64,000 bases of DNA from JAVXGM01 sp036657395 (lineage in GTDB: Bacteria; Bacillota; Clostridia; Peptostreptococcales; Anaerovoracaceae), in assembly GCA_036657395.1 (NCBI GenBank), contig JAVXGM010000003.1:92108-156107 (forward strand), written 5' to 3'. This document shows positions 22,835 through 31,899 of the stretch, one piece after another. The position numbers and the translations under genes are program-made. A model generated the notes under the pieces. That model saw only the letters and a list, made by a program, of their open reading frames with translations, was not told the DNA's origin and did no database searches. Position 1 is the first letter of the stretch. Each line of letters opens with the position of its first letter.

Positions 22835-25021
22835 ATGAATAAGAAAAAGATTCTTTGCCTCGTAACCGTCTTTTTAATGATACTCATGACATTCAGCGCA
22901 TGTGGTCAGAAGGAAGACTCTCCCGAGGCACTAAACCAAGAGGTAAACTCAGATTTTTCCATGAGTCAAGATGTAAAATCTTATCTTGAGAAGGTAGATA
23001 CAGAGTATGCCTACAAATTGACTGAGACTCTTGCCTATGACAAAAAATACTGGGACAATGATCTTGGTTGGAGAACATCAGGATCTGATGCAGAGCACAA
23101 AATGGCCGATTACCTTGCAAAAGAAATGAAATCCATTGGATTGAAGGATGTTGAAAAAGTAGGCACTAAAGTGGACAAATTCCAATTCAATGACTCTAAA
23201 TTCACTATTAAAGGTACTAAAATCGACTTAATGCCTGCATCTTATCAGTGCAATGGAACGGATAAGAAAGGAATTACTGCAGACATCATAGACTGTAAGA
23301 CAGGCTTTGAAGCTGATTACAACGGAAAAAATGTAAAAGGCAAAATTGTATTGGTAAAGGTTGACCAAATGAATGAAGCCTGGATCGATAGTTATATTAA
23401 GCAGGCCGCTGAAAAAGGTGCGGCAGCCCTAGTTACATATGCAGATTCTGGATACGGCGAGCTGAACAAAGATACAATTAATGTTCAAGATATTTGCTGT
23501 GAAGATTTGATCCCTACTGTAGCAATTAGTGCTAATCAGGCAAAAGAGATACAAGATGCAATCAAAGCCGGAAATGCTAAATCTACTCTTATGGTTGATG
23601 CAACAATGGAAGTAGGAAAAGGGACCACTTATAATGTTGTTGGAAAGATTAAGGGAAAGAGTTCTGATCAGCAGATTATGATTGCTGGCCATTATGACAA
23701 GTACTGGTATGGATTTCAGGATGACAGTGCAGCTATTGCACTTGATTTTGCTGTAGCCAAAGCAATGATTGACTCCGGATATGTTCCTGAAAACGATATT
23801 ACTGTGGTTGCTCACGGTGCGGAAGAATGGGGTGCTTCAAATACGCAATTTGACTGGACCACAGGGGCATGGGGAATGATCCACAAGGAACACCCTGAGT
23901 GGGCTGGAAAAACTATTGCTATGTTTAATTGCGAGTTACCAGCATTTACTACTAAAGGCAATACACTGAACATTGTAAGTGTTCCTGAATTTCGTACCCT
24001 TGCAAATAAAATGGTAAAAGATTCCGGATTGGTCGTAACCGCAGGAGACGTGAAAATAAATGATAAAGCGGTAGATGCAACCAATATGGAAGATGGTGTT
24101 TCCTACAGATGGCATGGCGTGCCATATATGATTAATGGTTTTGAAGACGAGAATTTCATTTCTCAACGTTACCATACTACGTCTGATGATAAAGAAACTT
24201 GGGATGAAAATGTGATGAAAGCAAATATGAACTGGTATGGTGCAATGGCTATATATATTGATAAATCACCTGCTCTTGAGTTGGATCTGACGGCAACTTG
24301 TGACGATCTGGAAAAGAACTTAGATGAGAATATTGCCAAAGAAGCCGGTGCTAATGTAGATGCTTACAAAGGTGCAATTGCTGATTTGAGAACGGCAGCC
24401 CAAGGATACAATGAAAAAATTGCTGATGTTAATGAAAGATATGAAAAAGCCATAAAAGATAAAGCTGCTGATGGAGATATTGAAAAAATCAGAGCAGAAG
24501 GCAAAGCTTTAAACAAAACTACGTTAAAGGCATTCAAATGTATCCAGGATGAATTTCTTAAGGCTGACGATGTTGCTGTATATATTGGACACCCAAGTGT
24601 TAATAACAATGTTAACGTGTTAAAAGGTGTTATCACAGGACTGGAAAAGAAAGAACTTTACAACAAAGATGAGACCTCCGGGGCACTTGACCAGGCATAT
24701 AATCTAAATGCAGTCCACGATTATAATTACTATAACTTTAGTGTAAAGGTTTCAAATAACATTTCCCATATGTATGATCCTAGTAAAGAAAAAAATAATA
24801 CTAGGACTTATTGGGGTACTGACAAATTGGTGCCAGTTTATTATGTAGGAGAGACAACATATAAATTGGTTCAGCAAGCTAATGCAGAAGATAAAAATAT
24901 TGACTATGCAGGTGCTGCTAAAGTATATAAGAAAGCCTTAAAGCAGGCTCTAGGTGACGTGAAATCTTATACGGCCACTGAGATTAAAGGAATGGAAAAA
25001 GTTGCAAAAATATTAAAATAA
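22835..25021 (+). CDS. Secreted M28-family metallopeptidase lipoprotein
   Basis: A 728-residue lipoprotein with signal peptide and lipobox FSAC (lipidated Cys23). A PA-type insert spans about 130-260 (GKIVLVKVD, AEKGAAALVTYADSG), then the M28 di-zinc core: AGHYDKYWYGFQDDSAA (His and Asp ligands) and VAHGAEEWGASN (Glu-Glu pair). The C-terminal 250 residues are helical, rich in Lys/Glu, with no domain I recognise. It should act outside the membrane as an aminopeptidase, feeding amino acids to this fermenter. It is monocistronic, with its own promoter. The long C-terminal extension is unusual relative to the 300-450-residue core family. Confidence 0.88.
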   Translation: MNKKKILCLVTVFLMILMTFSACGQKEDSPEALNQEVNSDFSMSQDVKSYLEKVDTEYAYKLTETLAYDKKYWDNDLGWRTSGSDAEHKMADYLAKEMKSIGLKDVEKVGTKVDKFQFNDSKFTIKGTKIDLMPASYQCNGTDKKGITADIIDCKTGFEADYNGKNVKGKIVLVKVDQMNEAWIDSYIKQAAEKGAAALVTYADSGYGELNKDTINVQDICCEDLIPTVAISANQAKEIQDAIKAGNAKSTLMVDATMEVGKGTTYNVVGKIKGKSSDQQIMIAGHYDKYWYGFQDDSAAIALDFAVAKAMIDSGYVPENDITVVAHGAEEWGASNTQFDWTTGAWGMIHKEHPEWAGKTIAMFNCELPAFTTKGNTLNIVSVPEFRTLANKMVKDSGLVVTAGDVKINDKAVDATNMEDGVSYRWHGVPYMINGFEDENFISQRYHTTSDDKETWDENVMKANMNWYGAMAIYIDKSPALELDLTATCDDLEKNLDENIAKEAGANVDAYKGAIADLRTAAQGYNEKIADVNERYEKAIKDKAADGDIEKIRAEGKALNKTTLKAFKCIQDEFLKADDVAVYIGHPSVNNNVNVLKGVITGLEKKELYNKDETSGALDQAYNLNAVHDYNYYNFSVKVSNNISHMYDPSKEKNNTRTYWGTDKLVPVYYVGETTYKLVQQANAEDKNIDYAGAAKVYKKALKQALGDVKSYTATEIKGMEKVAKILK

Positions 25022-25214
25022 AAAAATTACAAAAGCACTATAAATAACACTTTAGGGTGTCAAATTAAAAAAATATTAAAGCCGGGAGTTGCGATATTTT
25101 TCTGGAGTGGTTTCTAACTAGTCCAAGAGAATATTAATGCTTCCGGTTTTATATATTACAAATCGACGAAAAAATACATAGCAAATATTCTCATCGCCCA
25201 GTATTTTATACAAT

Positions 25215-26663
25215 CTAATTAAACACTCTTTTTACTCCCATAATTCTACTTCGATGGGAGTTTTTAACAGGCCAAATTACAACCTTATTGGGCCATGATT
25301 CAACAACCTTACCTCTACCTAGGTAAATAGCAATATGGTTTACAGTGCCATCTTTTCCTTTATAGAATATCAAATCACCACGTTGTTTCTTAGCGTAAGA
25401 AACAGTTTTTAATTTCTTGCTAGCCCAAAGATTTTTGGATTCAAATTCATAGCCAGGCTTTGAATGGCGGACGCAACTTACAGGATAGGGATCCACACCA
25501 GCAGCATACAGACCTTGCATTACAAGACCTGAGCAATCGGCACCCTGCTTAGGTGGACCTGACCCACCTACTACATAATCTGAACCTAGATATTTATATG
25601 CTGTGCGGATCATGGCCTCAATATGATCTTTTTTAGTGCTAGAAGGATTCACCTGAATAGGGGAAATATAAGCCCCTGCAGTGATCCATGACTTCTTCGA
25701 ATATCCCATTTTAAGCCAGGTTTCCTTATTCACTATGCCAGTGGCATTTAAATGCTTCTTTTTTTGGAATGCTTTTACTTGAAGTTTTGTTTGCTTTGTA
25801 TATCTTGGCCAATACCTGTTTCCAATATGGAAGTAACGATTGACTAATCTTACCTTAATGCCCATATACCCGGTATTTAAATTGTAGGCTCCTGAATGTT
25901 TTAGATTAATTGTGTTCTTAATTTGAATATATTTGGAAGGGTTTTGATAAGTTCGTTTCGTATTTATTTTAATTGATTTCCCAGTATAACTGGTTCCCTG
26001 CTTTGTGGAAGAGAGGGTTATTCTCCAGGTTGAAGCAGTGGTTTTCCACCAGTCCGTTGGAAAGGTAATGTTAAGGATATCCGTTAGTTGGTTTTCTAAC
26101 GTGTAGGATTTCTTTGTAATCCATTTTCCATTAGTATACTGTTGAATATTTAATTTCCTTTCAAAGGCAGGAGTCACTTTGATTTTCTTTTTTAAAGAGG
26201 TTCTAGATTTTCCCGTATAGCTTTTACTTAAGCCAGTTACAGTTGTCTGCCTTTTTATTACTTTAACTTTGATTTCGGGAAATTCTACCCCATCTTTTTT
26301 CGTGTACTCGCCATCTAGGGTAGGTGTGTAGGTATATGTGCCTACGTTATTAGGATTAAAAGTTGGAGTGGATTTCCAAGTCACTGGAATTACCTTATTT
26401 TTTACGATAAGCCCCTCACTTGTAGAATCCCAGTCTATAGGTACATCACTTCCTTCTACATATACTGTAAGTGTCTCTGGCAAGGATGGCTTTTTTTTGT
26501 CGCAAACTTTAATGGTTTGGCTTGATATATTTGCTGGGAGAGGAGGGATATCAACGATAATCTCTGCATCAGCAGCAAAAACTCCTTGAGGAAATAACAA
26601 AATGGCTATTAATAAAAATATCAATAGCACAAACTTTTCCCTGTAGTGTATATGTTCATTCAT
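25215..26663 (-). CDS. Secreted NlpC/P60 cell-wall hydrolase with peptidoglycan-binding domain
   Basis: A 482-residue protein with a signal peptide (about 9-31, ending VFAA). An N-terminal beta-rich repeat region (about 35-240) includes YTYTPTLDGEY and two YTGKS motifs. A PG_binding_1-like domain covers about 265-320 (VKAFQKKKHLNATGIVNKETWLKMG). The catalytic NlpC/P60 domain covers about 345-482, with Cys377 in GADCSGL and His in NHIAIYLG. It should cleave gamma-D-Glu-diamino-acid bonds in stem peptides. Upstream lies only a regulator remnant. I looked for a c-di-AMP (ydaO) riboswitch, frequent before such genes, and found none. Confidence 0.9.
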   Translation of the reverse strand: MNEHIHYREKFVLLIFLLIAILLFPQGVFAADAEIIVDIPPLPANISSQTIKVCDKKKPSLPETLTVYVEGSDVPIDWDSTSEGLIVKNKVIPVTWKSTPTFNPNNVGTYTYTPTLDGEYTKKDGVEFPEIKVKVIKRQTTVTGLSKSYTGKSRTSLKKKIKVTPAFERKLNIQQYTNGKWITKKSYTLENQLTDILNITFPTDWWKTTASTWRITLSSTKQGTSYTGKSIKINTKRTYQNPSKYIQIKNTINLKHSGAYNLNTGYMGIKVRLVNRYFHIGNRYWPRYTKQTKLQVKAFQKKKHLNATGIVNKETWLKMGYSKKSWITAGAYISPIQVNPSSTKKDHIEAMIRTAYKYLGSDYVVGGSGPPKQGADCSGLVMQGLYAAGVDPYPVSCVRHSKPGYEFESKNLWASKKLKTVSYAKKQRGDLIFYKGKDGTVNHIAIYLGRGKVVESWPNKVVIWPVKNSHRSRIMGVKRVFN

Positions 26664-26707
26664 AATGTTGTTTCCTTGATGACTAAATCCATTGATGATA
26701 TCACTAT

Positions 26708-26885
26708 TTAAGCCTGAGCCAAGGAATCGATGCCAAACTTACTATTGTCCGCCACCAGGTACACTTCCTTGGAACGTTGGATAATTTTTTCTCCCATATA
26801 CCTAGGAAGTCTCACGTTGATTGCTGAGTCAGCAAGAGTTTTGCTGACTAGTGTTGCACCCCGTAGATTGTTTTGACTATGCCTT
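26708..26885 (-). pseudogene. C-terminal remnant of a DeoR-type transcriptional regulator
   Basis: On the minus strand an open frame reads GATLVSKTLADSAINVRLPR and then SKEVYLVADNSKFGIDSLAQA before TAA. The RSKEVYLVADNSKFG core is the conserved effector-domain end of DeoR-family sugar regulators. No HTH or plausible start exists upstream before 26885, so only about 55 codons survive. The remaining part of the 26664-27046 gap holds AT-rich sequence and a terminator. Confidence 0.65.
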
Positions 26886-26987
26886 CTTTTCTTCGGTTAC
26901 TTTATTACTATTTGTTAAAATACTATAACATAAATAAGAACAACTGGAAATATAATAGAAGGTTAATTACAAGTCGATTAACAGTTA

Positions 26988-27018
26988 AAAACGCCGCCTA
27001 TATATAGGCGGCATTTTT
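26988..27018. terminator. Bidirectional terminator downstream of the flavodiiron gene
   Basis: GCCGCC and GGCGGC flank TATATATA, with A and T runs on the two sides, giving T tracts on both strands. Confidence 0.85.
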
Positions 27019-27046
27019 AACTGGGTGAAAACCCAATATAGATAGA

Positions 27047-28249
27047 CTATTGTTCCATGGACTCTAAGATACTGTCCACTAGATTCTCAAGTTCACTTTC
27101 CTTGTCAGTATTAAGAGAAGAAAGCAAGGAAACCTGTTCGTTAAGGACAGTCATTTCCTTCATATCATCAAGAAATTCAGTCATTAACTCTCCTGACTTT
27201 GGTGACCATGAGCCATTTTCCATAATAGCAAAGGTGCGTTTTTGCATATTTAGAGCCTTCATATCCATTAAGTAGTTGTGCATTAAAGGATAGATTCCAA
27301 GGTTGTATGTGACAGAGGCCAAAACCACGTGACTAAGCCTAAAGGTTTCCGCAATAAGCTGGGAAACATGGGTTTTGGAAACGTCGTACATTACTACATT
27401 TGTCATTCCTTTTTCCACTAGCTTGGTGGCAAGAACATTTGCAGCACTTTCAGTATTTCCATACATGGAAGCGTATGCAATCATAACACCTTGCTCTTCT
27501 GGTTCATAGCGACTCCACTTGTCATGTTTATCAATGTAATATCCAAGGTCAGTTCTCCAAACTGGACCATGAAGTGGGCAAAACATTTTAATATCAAGGG
27601 TTCCAGCTTTTTTTAGCAAGTGCTGAACGTGGGGACCGTATTTGCCTACGATATTTGTGTAATATCTTCTAGCATCATCAATCCAGTCACGATCAAAATT
27701 AACTTCATCGTTAAAAAGCTTTCCATCTAGTGAGCCAAAAGATCCAAAGGCATCAGCAGAGAATAAAACTCCGTTTGTGGTGTCAAAAGAGACCATAGCC
27801 TCAGGCCAGTGAACCATAGGCGCAGCAACAAAGGCAATTTCATGTTTACCAAATGATTTTGAATCTCCTTCGCCAACTTCCTCAGTGTGACCATCAATAG
27901 CAAAGCCAAATTGGTGCATTAACATGAAAGCCTTTTCTGTGCTGATAATTGTTACGTTAGGATAGCGGAGAATAACTTCTTCAATTGAAGCTCCATGATC
28001 AGGCTCCATATGATTAATTATCATATAGTCAAGATCTCTTCCATCTAGTAAATATTCAATGTTTTCAAGGAATTGTCTTCCTGCTGACCAGTCAACTGTA
28101 TCAAATAGGACAGTTTTCTCATCTAAAAGTAAATACGAGTTATATGAAACTCCTCTAGGAATAGGGTGAATGTTTTCAAAAAGTGCAAGTCGTCTGTCAT
28201 TTCCACCTACCCAATAAAGATCATCTGTAACTTTTCTTACGCAATACAT
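27047..28249 (-). CDS. fprA: Flavodiiron protein (A-type flavoprotein), O2/NO reductase
   Basis: A 400-residue two-domain enzyme. The metallo-beta-lactamase-like di-iron domain (1 to about 250) has HMEPDH at 80-85 (His80, Glu82, Asp84, His85), MVHWPEAM, and a later FCPLHGPVW His ligand. The flavodoxin domain (about 255-400) has the FMN loop YASMYGNTES. It reduces O2 to water or NO to N2O, taking electrons from rubredoxin. The gene lies 15 bases behind a gene encoding an acyl-CoA dehydrogenase that carries its own rubredoxin domain, so the electron donor is probably that protein. Confidence 0.95.
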   Translation of the reverse strand: MYCVRKVTDDLYWVGGNDRRLALFENIHPIPRGVSYNSYLLLDEKTVLFDTVDWSAGRQFLENIEYLLDGRDLDYMIINHMEPDHGASIEEVILRYPNVTIISTEKAFMLMHQFGFAIDGHTEEVGEGDSKSFGKHEIAFVAAPMVHWPEAMVSFDTTNGVLFSADAFGSFGSLDGKLFNDEVNFDRDWIDDARRYYTNIVGKYGPHVQHLLKKAGTLDIKMFCPLHGPVWRTDLGYYIDKHDKWSRYEPEEQGVMIAYASMYGNTESAANVLATKLVEKGMTNVVMYDVSKTHVSQLIAETFRLSHVVLASVTYNLGIYPLMHNYLMDMKALNMQKRTFAIMENGSWSPKSGELMTEFLDDMKEMTVLNEQVSLLSSLNTDKESELENLVDSILESMEQ

Positions 28250-28264
28250 ATTGTAACCTCCTTC

Positions 28265-30169
28265 TTAAGCTTCAATAAAGTTATCTTTTTCTTCGCCGCA
28301 GTCTGGACATATCCATTCTTCTGCAAGCGCATCAAATAATGTGCCGGGGCTAACGCCACCTTCTTCATCTCCTTCGGCTGGATCGTATTCATAACCGCAA
28401 CCGCTGCAAACATAAGTCTTCCATGGAGGTGCTTCCTTCTTTGGTGTAGCCTTCCTCATTTTTTCCATAGGTGGAGCAGGTTTCTTTGCTTCCCCGTTAT
28501 CTAAAGCTTTTGTTAACAGTGGGAGAATCTCCATTAGGTCTCCAACAATGCCATAGTCAGCGTTTTTAAATATTGGTGCATTTTTGTTTTTATTTATTGC
28601 TACAATAGTAGTAGCTTCCTTAATTCCCTTAAGATGTTGACCAGCTCCAGAAATCCCACAAGCAATATATAAGTTGCCGCTAAATTTTTGTCCGGACATA
28701 CCAACGTATCTATTTAGTGGTAAGTATTTTAAAGTCTCAGCTACAGGCCTTGAAGAACCTACAGCAGCGCCAGCTTGAATAGCTAAAGCTTCAATTATCT
28801 TCATGTTTTCCTTAGAACCGATTCCTTTTCCTGCACTGACAACACGTTCAGCCTGAAGGATTGGAGTATCTAAATCAATGCCTACAGTGAAGTCAAAACC
28901 GTCATTTTTCAAAGCAGCAACTAGTGCATCAACATTTTCTGCAGGGGTGCCTTCAGTAAAGAATTTTTTCTTTCTTTGACCTGTAATAGGACCCTTAGCT
29001 TTCAGTTTGCCGCCAGACTGTTTAGGCGGCTTACCAATAATGTGAGAAGCAATAACGACCCGTTGAATCTCGTTGGTTCCTTCATAAATAGTACAAATTT
29101 TAGCATCACGGTAAGCTCGTTCAACTTCCAGACCTTTAAGATAACCATTACCACCGTAGATCTGAACCGCATCGTTGACAACTTCCAAACAAATGTCTGA
29201 AGCGTACTGCTTTGCCATTGCAGATTCCATACCGTAAGGTTCATGAGCCTGCTTTAATTCTGCTGAGCTATAAATTAAAAATCGAGCAGCACGAATCTTT
29301 GTTGCCATGTCGGCAATTTTAAATGAGTTAATCTGTTGATGAGCGATAGGCATACCAAATTGTTCTCTTTCCTTAGCATATTCTACTGCGTTTTCAAAGG
29401 CGCCCTGAGCAATACCCAGAGCCTGAGATGCAATGCCAATTCGGCCTCCATCAAGGGTGGACATGGCGATTTTAAAGCCTTCACCTTCCTTGCCTAAAAG
29501 ATTTTCTTTTGGCACTTTAACATCATTGAAAACAAGTTCTGCTGTGGCAGAAGAACGGATGCCCATCTTATCGTAATGGTCTCCAAAATCAAAGCCTTCC
29601 CAGCCCTTTTCCACTATGAATGCACTTATACCCCGTGTGCCTATATTTGGTGTTGTTACTGCAAATACGATGTATGTGTCAGCAGGGCCTGCATTGGTGA
29701 TAAATATTTTTCCACCGTTTAACAAATAGTAGTCATCAGTTAATACTGCTGTGGTTTCTGTGCCACTGGCATCACTTCCTGCATTAGGTTCAGTTAGCCC
29801 AAAAGCGCCTATAGATTTTCCTTTGGCAAGTGGAACCAAATATTTCTGTTTTTGTTTTTCCGTACCAAAAGCAAATATAGGATAGCTTCCAAGTGAGACG
29901 TGAGCAGAGAGGATAACCCCTGTACCACCATCTACTCTTGCCAATTCTTCAACAGCGATAGAATAGGAAAGAACGTCCAGCTCTGCCCCTCCATATTTTT
30001 TCGGATATGGAATACCCATAAGGCCCATTTCGCCTAATTTCTTTATAACTTCCTCTGGAAATTCATTGTTTTGATCCAGCATAAACGCAATAGGCTTAAC
30101 CTCTGTCTCAGCGAACTCTCTGATCATTGCCCTAAAGGCCTCATGTTGATCAGTTGTTTTAAATAACAT
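28265..30169 (-). CDS. Acyl-CoA dehydrogenase - EtfA FAD domain - rubredoxin fusion
   Basis: A 634-residue three-part redox protein. Residues 1-380 are an acyl-CoA dehydrogenase (GAFGLTEPNAGSDAS, catalytic Glu363 in IYEGTNEIQR). Residues about 405-560 match the C-terminal FAD domain of electron-transfer flavoprotein alpha (VVSAGKGIGSKEN, GSSRPVAETL, YVGMSGQKFSGNLYIACGISGAGQHLKGI). Residues 584-634 are rubredoxin with Cys588/591 and Cys621/624. A Pro/Lys-rich linker joins the last two. Electrons could pass acyl-CoA to FAD to ETF-FAD to iron within one chain, then to the flavodiiron protein encoded just downstream. Its ribosome site is AAGGAGG. A Crp/Fnr gene diverges from it. Confidence 0.94.
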   Translation of the reverse strand: MLFKTTDQHEAFRAMIREFAETEVKPIAFMLDQNNEFPEEVIKKLGEMGLMGIPYPKKYGGAELDVLSYSIAVEELARVDGGTGVILSAHVSLGSYPIFAFGTEKQKQKYLVPLAKGKSIGAFGLTEPNAGSDASGTETTAVLTDDYYLLNGGKIFITNAGPADTYIVFAVTTPNIGTRGISAFIVEKGWEGFDFGDHYDKMGIRSSATAELVFNDVKVPKENLLGKEGEGFKIAMSTLDGGRIGIASQALGIAQGAFENAVEYAKEREQFGMPIAHQQINSFKIADMATKIRAARFLIYSSAELKQAHEPYGMESAMAKQYASDICLEVVNDAVQIYGGNGYLKGLEVERAYRDAKICTIYEGTNEIQRVVIASHIIGKPPKQSGGKLKAKGPITGQRKKKFFTEGTPAENVDALVAALKNDGFDFTVGIDLDTPILQAERVVSAGKGIGSKENMKIIEALAIQAGAAVGSSRPVAETLKYLPLNRYVGMSGQKFSGNLYIACGISGAGQHLKGIKEATTIVAINKNKNAPIFKNADYGIVGDLMEILPLLTKALDNGEAKKPAPPMEKMRKATPKKEAPPWKTYVCSGCGYEYDPAEGDEEGGVSPGTLFDALAEEWICPDCGEEKDNFIEA

Positions 30170-30249
30170 ATTGATTACCTCCTTACACTGCCAAAGTATA
30201 ACGTTTGAATTTTGTGATTGTTTTAAGTATATTCTACTTATTAGTTTAA

Positions 30250-30269
30250 TGTTGTGGCATTTGCAACAA
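30250..30269. promoter_or_regulatory. Crp/Fnr-type dyad in the divergent promoter region
   Basis: TGTTG (30250-30254) and CAACA (30264-30268) form a dyad spaced by 9 bases, overlapping an offset TTGT-N10-ACAA. It sits just upstream of the TATAAT at 30278-30283, over the -35 region of the regulator gene. Confidence 0.5.
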
Positions 30270-30277
30270 ACTTGTAA

Positions 30278-30283
30278 TATAAT
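30278..30283 (+). promoter_or_regulatory. -10 box of the Crp/Fnr regulator gene
   Basis: A perfect TATAAT lies 37 bases before the ATG. No good -35 is visible, and the dyad occupies that position, which fits an activator-dependent or autoregulated promoter. Confidence 0.5.
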
Positions 30284-30319
30284 AGATTAATAACTTTAAG
30301 AGAATTTGGGAGGGATAAA

Positions 30320-30955
30320 ATGAAAGAAGTATTTATTGATGAGGGCATTTCTAGGGAGTCAATAGAGAAAATGAAATGTTGCTTTAAGCCCCAAATTAAA
30401 GGATACACTGCAGGAGAAGTAATTATGCAGTATTCGGATCAATTAGAAAAAGTAGCGATACTCCTTTCAGGACTTGCTACCCTTTATTGTCTTGATGCAG
30501 ATGGGGAATATGTCAGGCTAGACGATTATGAGCCTAAGGATGTATTTGGGGAACTTTTTTATTTGCCCCTAGAAAATTTTGAATATATAGTAGAGTGTAT
30601 AAGGGATTGCCAAGTGGTATTTATCGACTACGACCGTATTATTGCTCCATGCTGCAATGTGTGCGATCATCACTCACAGCTGATTAACAATCTCTTTGCC
30701 ATGACGGCGAAAAAATCACAAGGCTTGTCACTTCATCTGAATATTTTAAGCCAACACACAATTCGGAGAAAAGTGCTTACATATCTTAGGTATGTTAAAA
30801 ATTCATCAGGGAATAATCCTTTTATACTGCCAATAACTTTGGGAGCACTTGCAGAGTATCTTTGTGTTGACCGAAGTGCAATGATGAGGGAGATTCGCTT
30901 AATGAAAGAGGAAGAAATAATAAAGTCGGAGAAAAAGGAGTTTTACCTTTTATAA
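30320..30955 (+). CDS. Crp/Fnr-family transcriptional regulator
   Basis: A 211-residue regulator: cyclic-nucleotide-binding-like beta-barrel (about 20-115), a long dimer helix, and a C-terminal winged helix (LPITLGALAEYLCVDRSAMMREIRLMKEEEII). Several cysteines occur (residues 25-26 CC, CCNVCDHH at about 113-120), which could hold an Fe-S cluster or sense NO/O2; this is inference. It is divergent from the fusion/flavodiiron operon and abuts the exporter-like gene with zero spacing, so it may control both. An HcpR- or Fnr-like redox role is plausible. Confidence 0.85.
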   Translation: MKEVFIDEGISRESIEKMKCCFKPQIKGYTAGEVIMQYSDQLEKVAILLSGLATLYCLDADGEYVRLDDYEPKDVFGELFYLPLENFEYIVECIRDCQVVFIDYDRIIAPCCNVCDHHSQLINNLFAMTAKKSQGLSLHLNILSQHTIRRKVLTYLRYVKNSSGNNPFILPITLGALAEYLCVDRSAMMREIRLMKEEEIIKSEKKEFYLL

Positions 30956-31801
30956 ATGATTATGTTTTATGAAATATTAAAAGACACTATAATAGATGTG
31001 ATAAAAATGGCTCCATTTCTTTTGGCAGCCTACCTTCTTGTAGAATTAATTAGCAGGAATCTTTCAGGGCATATTGTTTCACGCATGAAGGGAAGTAAAG
31101 TAGTGGCTCCAGGAATAGGCGCTATGCTGGGGAGTATTCCTCAGTGCGGTTTTTCTGTAATCGGTGCAAATTTATATGGGAACAGGCTTATTTCTATTGG
31201 AACCTTAATGGCCGTCTTTTTGGCAACTTCTGACGAGGCCTTGCTAGTGCTAATAAGCAATCCATCTCAAGCGAGTCTCATACTCCCTCTTATCGTCATC
31301 AAGGTGACCATAGGCACAATAGCAGGGGTTTTGCTCAATTTAGTGTTAGGGGATAAAAAGTCTTCGTCTAAAGAAATAAAAGAAAAACCAGAGGATAAAA
31401 TTTCTTTATCAAAGGCTGGGGAAAGTGGGATATTATGCCACGTACTTAAACATACAGGAAAGACACTCCTTCTTATTTTTTGTGTTATGTTGATTCTCAA
31501 CATAGCGGTGGAAAATCTTGGAATAGATCGGATATCCGCATTACTCATGGGCAACACGCTTTTTCAACCTGTAATAGCGGCATTTATTGGACTTTTGCCT
31601 AATTGTGCCGTGTCCATAATGTTCACAGAAATGTACCTAACTAAGGTGATTAGCTTTGGGTCACTTCTAGCTGGCCTGTGTGCCGGGGCAGGGATGGGTC
31701 TAATAGTTCTCTTTAAGTCAGGGAGAAGCAAAGGGGATAATTTGATGGTTTTGGCCATTCTTTATCTTATATCTGCAGCTGTAGGCATTATATTTAGCTA
31801 A
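30956..31801 (+). CDS. Putative heavy-metal/arsenic exporter-like permease (ArsP_2 type)
   Basis: A 281-residue polytopic membrane protein with about eight to ten helices. Two internal repeats each carry a Pro-x-Cys motif in a membrane segment: GSIPQCGFSVIGANLY and GLLPNCAVSIMFTEMY, a hallmark of the putative 10-TM heavy-metal exporter family. A charged cytosolic loop lies at about 135-165. The ATG directly follows the regulator's TAA, so the two genes are co-transcribed. The substrate is not known. Cysteine thiol motifs suit soft metals or organoarsenicals, by family analogy only. Confidence 0.75.
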   Translation: MIMFYEILKDTIIDVIKMAPFLLAAYLLVELISRNLSGHIVSRMKGSKVVAPGIGAMLGSIPQCGFSVIGANLYGNRLISIGTLMAVFLATSDEALLVLISNPSQASLILPLIVIKVTIGTIAGVLLNLVLGDKKSSSKEIKEKPEDKISLSKAGESGILCHVLKHTGKTLLLIFCVMLILNIAVENLGIDRISALLMGNTLFQPVIAAFIGLLPNCAVSIMFTEMYLTKVISFGSLLAGLCAGAGMGLIVLFKSGRSKGDNLMVLAILYLISAAVGIIFS

Positions 31802-31899
31802 CAGGGTAACAAACAAAATGAAAAGTGTTATAATGAAAACCGTATTTCAGTCAGAAGTATAAACATAATTTAAAGTGAAAAAGGAGAGGAAAAAATTAA

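Noticed and set aside
25022..25214. Possible structured RNA between the M28 and NlpC genes
   Set aside because: Only a weak AAAGCCGG/CCGGTTTT long-range pairing; no conserved RNA features I can recognise.
26664..27046. c-di-AMP (ydaO) riboswitch ahead of the NlpC/P60 gene
   Set aside because: The sequence translates as a DeoR-type C-terminus, and no ydaO-like pseudo-symmetric core is visible.
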